Below, piece by piece: positions 60,664 to 64,000 of a stretch of 64,000 bases of DNA (its first letter is position 1; each line of letters starts with the position of its first letter). The stretch is from JAFAGX01 sp035622175. Lineage in GTDB: Bacteria > Acidobacteriota > Terriglobia > Terriglobales > Acidobacteriaceae. The notes under the pieces were generated by a model, which was not told the origin of the DNA, did not search any database, and saw only the letters and a program-made list of their open reading frames with translations. The translations under genes and the position numbers were made by a program. The stretch is taken from assembly GCA_035622175.1 (NCBI GenBank), contig DASPVV010000145.1:22949-86948 (forward strand), in the 5' to 3' direction.

Positions 60664-62787
60664 ATGCGCCCCAGAGCAACCGTCGTCAATCGCGTTTTCC
60701 TGTTGCTTAGCTTGCTGTTTCTAGCCCGCTTCCACGCCCTCGCCGACGAGGGCATGTGGCTCTACAACTCCTTCCCCAAGGAGAGCGTCAGGGCCAGGTA
60801 CGGTTTTGAACCGACCCAGCAGTGGCTTGACCACGTCCGCCTTTCTTCGGTTCGCTTCAACAATGGGGCCTCTGGATCGTTTGTTTCTGTCGACGGTCTT
60901 ACCCTAACCAATCACCACGTCGGATCAAAATGCATTCAACAGCTCTCGACGGGCGGCCGAGACTACATGAAAACTGGCTTCTATGCTCGCTCCCTGGCGG
61001 AGGAAGCCAAATGCCCCGACCTAGAGCTGAACCAACTACTCACCATTGCAGACGTAACCGCCCAGGTGAACGCGGCGGTCAAGCCGGCAATGCCTGTGGC
61101 CGAAGCAGGTCAGGCCCGGCGAGCCGCAATGTCGGCGATCGAGAAGAACTGTACTCACTCGACGGGTCTGCGCTGCGACGTGGTGACGTTGTATGCCGGA
61201 GGGGTTTATAACCTCTACGAATACAAAAAATATACGGATGTTCGACTGGTGTTTGCCCCGGAGTTCGACGTAGCCTTTTTCGGAGGGGATCCTGATAACT
61301 TCAATTATCCGCGTTACGACTTGGACGTGGCATTCTTTCGCGTCTACGAAAACGACAAACCAGCCCACCTCGACAACTATCTTCATTGGGCCGGCGTGGG
61401 TGTGAAGGAGGGCGATCTGATTTTTGTGTCCGGACATCCGGGCTCGACAGACCGGCTGAAGACCGTATCCGAATTGGAGTTCTTGCGCGACGTCGCTTAC
61501 CCTCTGACCCTTGCCACACTCGCCCGCCGCATCGCCTTACTGCAAGATTTCAGCGCCATCTCCGAGGAAGACACGCGGATTGCCAGGCAGAACTTGTTCG
61601 GATATCAGAACAGCTACAAGGCGATCTCCGGTTCCGAGCGGGGTTTGAAGGACGAGGATTTGATGGCGGCCAAGACTCTCGACGAACAGAGATTGCGCTC
61701 GTTCGTAGCATCGAGTCCCCAGTTGAAGGCGGACATCGGCGACCCCTGGAGCGCCATCGCACAGGCGATGGTCGTGAATCGGCAAACCCACCTACCTTTC
61801 GCCTATCTTGAGCGCATGTACGGATTCAACTCTGAATTGGCAGGAATCGCACACACTCTGGCGCGGGTGACGCAGGAAAGAACCAAGCCAGATGGGGAGC
61901 GGCTGCGAGAGTATGCCGATGCCGGACTGCCCTCGCTTGAACAACAACTTTTTTCCCCCGCCCCTATTTACAAGCTGTTGGAGACGGTGAAGCTGGCGGA
62001 CTCCCTGGCGGATATGCAGCGAGCCCTGGGCGACACCAATCCGATGGTCGCAAGAGTACTCGGCGGAAAGAGCGCCGAGGAAGTTGCCCAACGACTGATC
62101 GGGGGCACGAAACTGGACGATGTGGCCGTGCGCCAGCAACTGTACTCCGGTGGCGTCCCCGCCATCGAAGCCTCTTCCGACCCCCTGATTGTCCTTGCCC
62201 GCACGATTGACCCCGATGCCCGCGCGGTGCGCAAACTTTACGATGACCAAGTGGAAGCGGTCGAGCGCCAGGAGGGAGCAAGGATCGCCAAGGCGCGCTT
62301 TTCGATGGCCGGGTTCAACGAGCCTCCCGACGCTACGTTCACGCTGCGGCTCGCCTATGGAGCCGTGAGAAGCTACACGGAGAACGGCCGGCAAGTCCCC
62401 TATTTCACCACACTCGGAGGGGTCTACCAGCACGCGGCCGAGCACGGCGATCAGCCGCCCTACCGCTTGCCGGAACGCTGGATGGTATCGAAATCCAAAC
62501 TGAATCTCGATACGCCCGTGAATTTCGTGGCGACGGCGGACACCATCGGGGGGAATTCCGGGAGCCCGCTGGTGAATCAGTCGGGCGAAATTGTGGGGGT
62601 TAATTTCGACCGCAATATGCAGGCTTTGCCGCGAAACTTCTTTTACGAAGACAAAGTTGGACGCAACGTAGGCGTTGACGTCCGCGGCATTCAGGAGGCC
62701 TTGCGCCACATCTACGAGGCCACGGCTTTGGCCGACGAGCTCATCGCTGGCGCTCTCCCTAGATCTACGGCGAAAAATCTGCCCTAG
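60664..62787 (+). CDS. S46-family dipeptidyl-peptidase (DPP7/DPP11-like)
   Basis: 707 aa. Signal peptide (VFLLLSLLFLARFHALA) followed by the family-opening DEGMWLYNSFPKE. Catalytic triad: His at 84/85 in LTNHHVGSKCI, Asp in the DPDNFNYPRYDLDVAFFRVY block, and Ser632 in IGGNSGSP. The insert of helices between (about 270-560) covers the active site in this family. These periplasmic exopeptidases remove dipeptides from the N-terminus of oligopeptides. The length matches the family (about 700-720). It is monocistronic; no strong ribosome site is seen, and upstream 60488-60663 holds the promoter. Confidence 0.93.
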   Translation: MRPRATVVNRVFLLLSLLFLARFHALADEGMWLYNSFPKESVRARYGFEPTQQWLDHVRLSSVRFNNGASGSFVSVDGLTLTNHHVGSKCIQQLSTGGRDYMKTGFYARSLAEEAKCPDLELNQLLTIADVTAQVNAAVKPAMPVAEAGQARRAAMSAIEKNCTHSTGLRCDVVTLYAGGVYNLYEYKKYTDVRLVFAPEFDVAFFGGDPDNFNYPRYDLDVAFFRVYENDKPAHLDNYLHWAGVGVKEGDLIFVSGHPGSTDRLKTVSELEFLRDVAYPLTLATLARRIALLQDFSAISEEDTRIARQNLFGYQNSYKAISGSERGLKDEDLMAAKTLDEQRLRSFVASSPQLKADIGDPWSAIAQAMVVNRQTHLPFAYLERMYGFNSELAGIAHTLARVTQERTKPDGERLREYADAGLPSLEQQLFSPAPIYKLLETVKLADSLADMQRALGDTNPMVARVLGGKSAEEVAQRLIGGTKLDDVAVRQQLYSGGVPAIEASSDPLIVLARTIDPDARAVRKLYDDQVEAVERQEGARIAKARFSMAGFNEPPDATFTLRLAYGAVRSYTENGRQVPYFTTLGGVYQHAAEHGDQPPYRLPERWMVSKSKLNLDTPVNFVATADTIGGNSGSPLVNQSGEIVGVNFDRNMQALPRNFFYEDKVGRNVGVDVRGIQEALRHIYEATALADELIAGALPRSTAKNLP

Positions 62788-63030
62788 TCGAGGATGGCGG
62801 GCAGACGATAGCTCGCCGCCGAGGTTCAGAACGATCGGTTCGAGTGCTTTTCGAGTTGCCGCTCGATTTCGGCCCGACCCGGCCCGTCCCGTGTATCCTT
62901 TTGCGCGCAACTTGCGCGCGCGCCCTGGTCACAAGGGCGAGGCACCGAACTCCGTGAAGGAGGTCAACAGGGGAAGATCTTGACCGCTCGGTCGCGATAA
63001 AACCGGCACCCGCAGGCTGAGATGCGTTGG

Positions 63031-64000
63031 TTATCTCGCCACGCTGAAGGTCGTCCAGGGGTGCGCGTTCATATCCCGCTGGAGATCCTTCTGCCAAGAG
63101 AACTCCGGGTGTGCGCGCACATGATCGGCCGCCCTGAAGTCAGCACCGCAGGCATGACCTGCGGCGGCGACCAAACTCATTTGTGCCGCGAGGCTGGCGT
63201 CGGTGGCCTTGTTCTGAACCGCCCCCGCCATTCCGAAAGGTGGCTGCCAGTCTCGATCTCCTCGCGGAGAAAGGTCGATGTGTCCATCCAGAGTACGTTC
63301 GTCCGCGTCCTGTTTGTTCTCGAACGTGTCGTAGTGATCGGCCAGAAAGCGCTGCGCCGCCGCTAAGTCGATCTTGCCCTTGTTTTCCGCCATGAGCTGC
63401 TCCCAGCGCAGGTGGCGGGCGTTAGAGCTCTCGCTCATATCGTGGGGATCGAAGTCAGTCTCCTCCTCGATCAGCTTCTTGCTGATCGGAAAGTTTGAGC
63501 CCACGAAATACCCGTCATTCTTTCGTTCGAGCGTAACGTTCTTTAACCCTAGCTCGAGGCGGCCGATTTCATTTTTCCCGATATCGGCGATGAGCCAGGT
63601 GTTCGCATAGCCGCCGTTATTGCCCTCCTTCATGATGCGGGTGACGTCATCAATCGAAGCCGCATACTGCGCCGCCTTGCGCGCCCTCACAAATTCCGGA
63701 ATCCCAGCCGGGTCATACCCATGGAAGTGGCCAATCGTGGTTTCGGTAATGATGATTCCTCGCGAATTCATCACAAAATCGTCGGCGCTGTGAATGACGC
63801 CGGGCAGGCCGTCCATGAGCATGCGGTTGCCGTTGGCCGGGACAATATCGAAGATGATGGTCCAGCGCTCGCCATCGAGGTAATTCGTCCAGTTATTGTG
63901 TGCGATCACCACCTTGCCATCTTTCGTGTAGCTACCGGTGGCAACAAACGCGCTGCAATGCTCGGGAACCGCCCGCGAAGCCGTCTTGATCCCGTGTTCC
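63031..64000 (-). CDS. C45/phospholipase-B-like Ntn hydrolase (N-terminus beyond the window)
   Basis: About 323 residues are visible, C-terminal part of the gene; the start lies past the right edge. The frame entering from the edge shows EHCSAFVATGSYTKDGKVVIAHNNW, where the Cys would be the N-terminal nucleophile of an Ntn hydrolase after autocleavage. IHSADDFVMNSRGIIITETTIG and NGGYANTWLIADIGKNEIGRLELG follow. This arrangement matches phospholipase-B-like proteins and the C45 acyltransferase group. It ends with HPWTTFSVAR. It is convergent with the S46 peptidase (243-bp gap). Substrate class (phospholipid versus acyl-peptide) cannot be decided. Confidence 0.82.
   Translation of the reverse strand, partial: EHGIKTASRAVPEHCSAFVATGSYTKDGKVVIAHNNWTNYLDGERWTIIFDIVPANGNRMLMDGLPGVIHSADDFVMNSRGIIITETTIGHFHGYDPAGIPEFVRARKAAQYAASIDDVTRIMKEGNNGGYANTWLIADIGKNEIGRLELGLKNVTLERKNDGYFVGSNFPISKKLIEEETDFDPHDMSESSNARHLRWEQLMAENKGKIDLAAAQRFLADHYDTFENKQDADERTLDGHIDLSPRGDRDWQPPFGMAGAVQNKATDASLAAQMSLVAAAGHACGADFRAADHVRAHPEFSWQKDLQRDMNAHPWTTFSVAR

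Overview
The window looks like chromosomal DNA from an Acidobacteriota (Terriglobia-like) bacterium. The clues are high-GC coding sequence, two very large Oar-type TonB-dependent receptors with an N-terminal carboxypeptidase-regulatory-like domain, an acidobacterial-type VWFA protein, several DUF4382/DUF4397/FG-GAP surface proteins, an S46 peptidase and a chromosomal parAB-parS locus. This assignment is inference; no rRNA or tRNA gene was found to confirm it.

Layout. 1-4.5 kb (minus): the upstream part of a kdp potassium-uptake operon (stand-alone KdpD sensor module, 83-aa protein, outer-membrane porin, a 29-aa microprotein, KdpF, KdpA running off the left edge), with an 11-bp-phased repeat array in the likely promoter. 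5 kb: a DUF4397 lipoprotein. 6-15.3 kb (plus): a tightly coupled MdtABC/OprM-type efflux operon with a 4-nt overlap at every junction. 15.4-22.3 kb: VWFA protein, TonB-dependent receptor, IclR regulator, alpha/beta hydrolase and a crotonase. 22.4-25.9 kb: rhomboid protease and parB-parA with two parS sites. 26-35.6 kb: lipoproteins, then a third RND pump gene flanked by two paralogous exported proteins of unknown family. 36.4-39.4 kb: a hydrolase and a PstS-like exported protein. 39.8-50 kb (plus): an operon of a 1338-aa TonB-dependent receptor, two paralogous lipoproteins and an FG-GAP/Ig repeat protein. 50-56.8 kb: an OmpR-type regulator with a degenerate receiver, a decayed E1-beta dehydrogenase pseudogene, and a CoA-metabolism cluster (acyl-CoA ligase, saccharopine-dehydrogenase-like reductase, HxlR regulator, thiolase, amidohydrolase). 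57.6-64 kb: a CHASE3 sensor without kinase plus a small partner, a beta-propeller protein, a His-rich microprotein, an S46 peptidase and a C45/phospholipase-B-like hydrolase cut by the right edge.

The strongest candidates for something undescribed are: (i) the pair of disulfide-type paralogs flanking an RND pump that lacks its own adaptor; (ii) the TonB receptor/twin lipoprotein/FG-GAP operon; (iii) phased TTTAY/TTCAC repeat arrays upstream of the kdp, RND and response-regulator genes, together with a response regulator that has lost its phospho-acceptor and gained a Cys-rich tail. All of these are read from sequence alone; no database search was possible.
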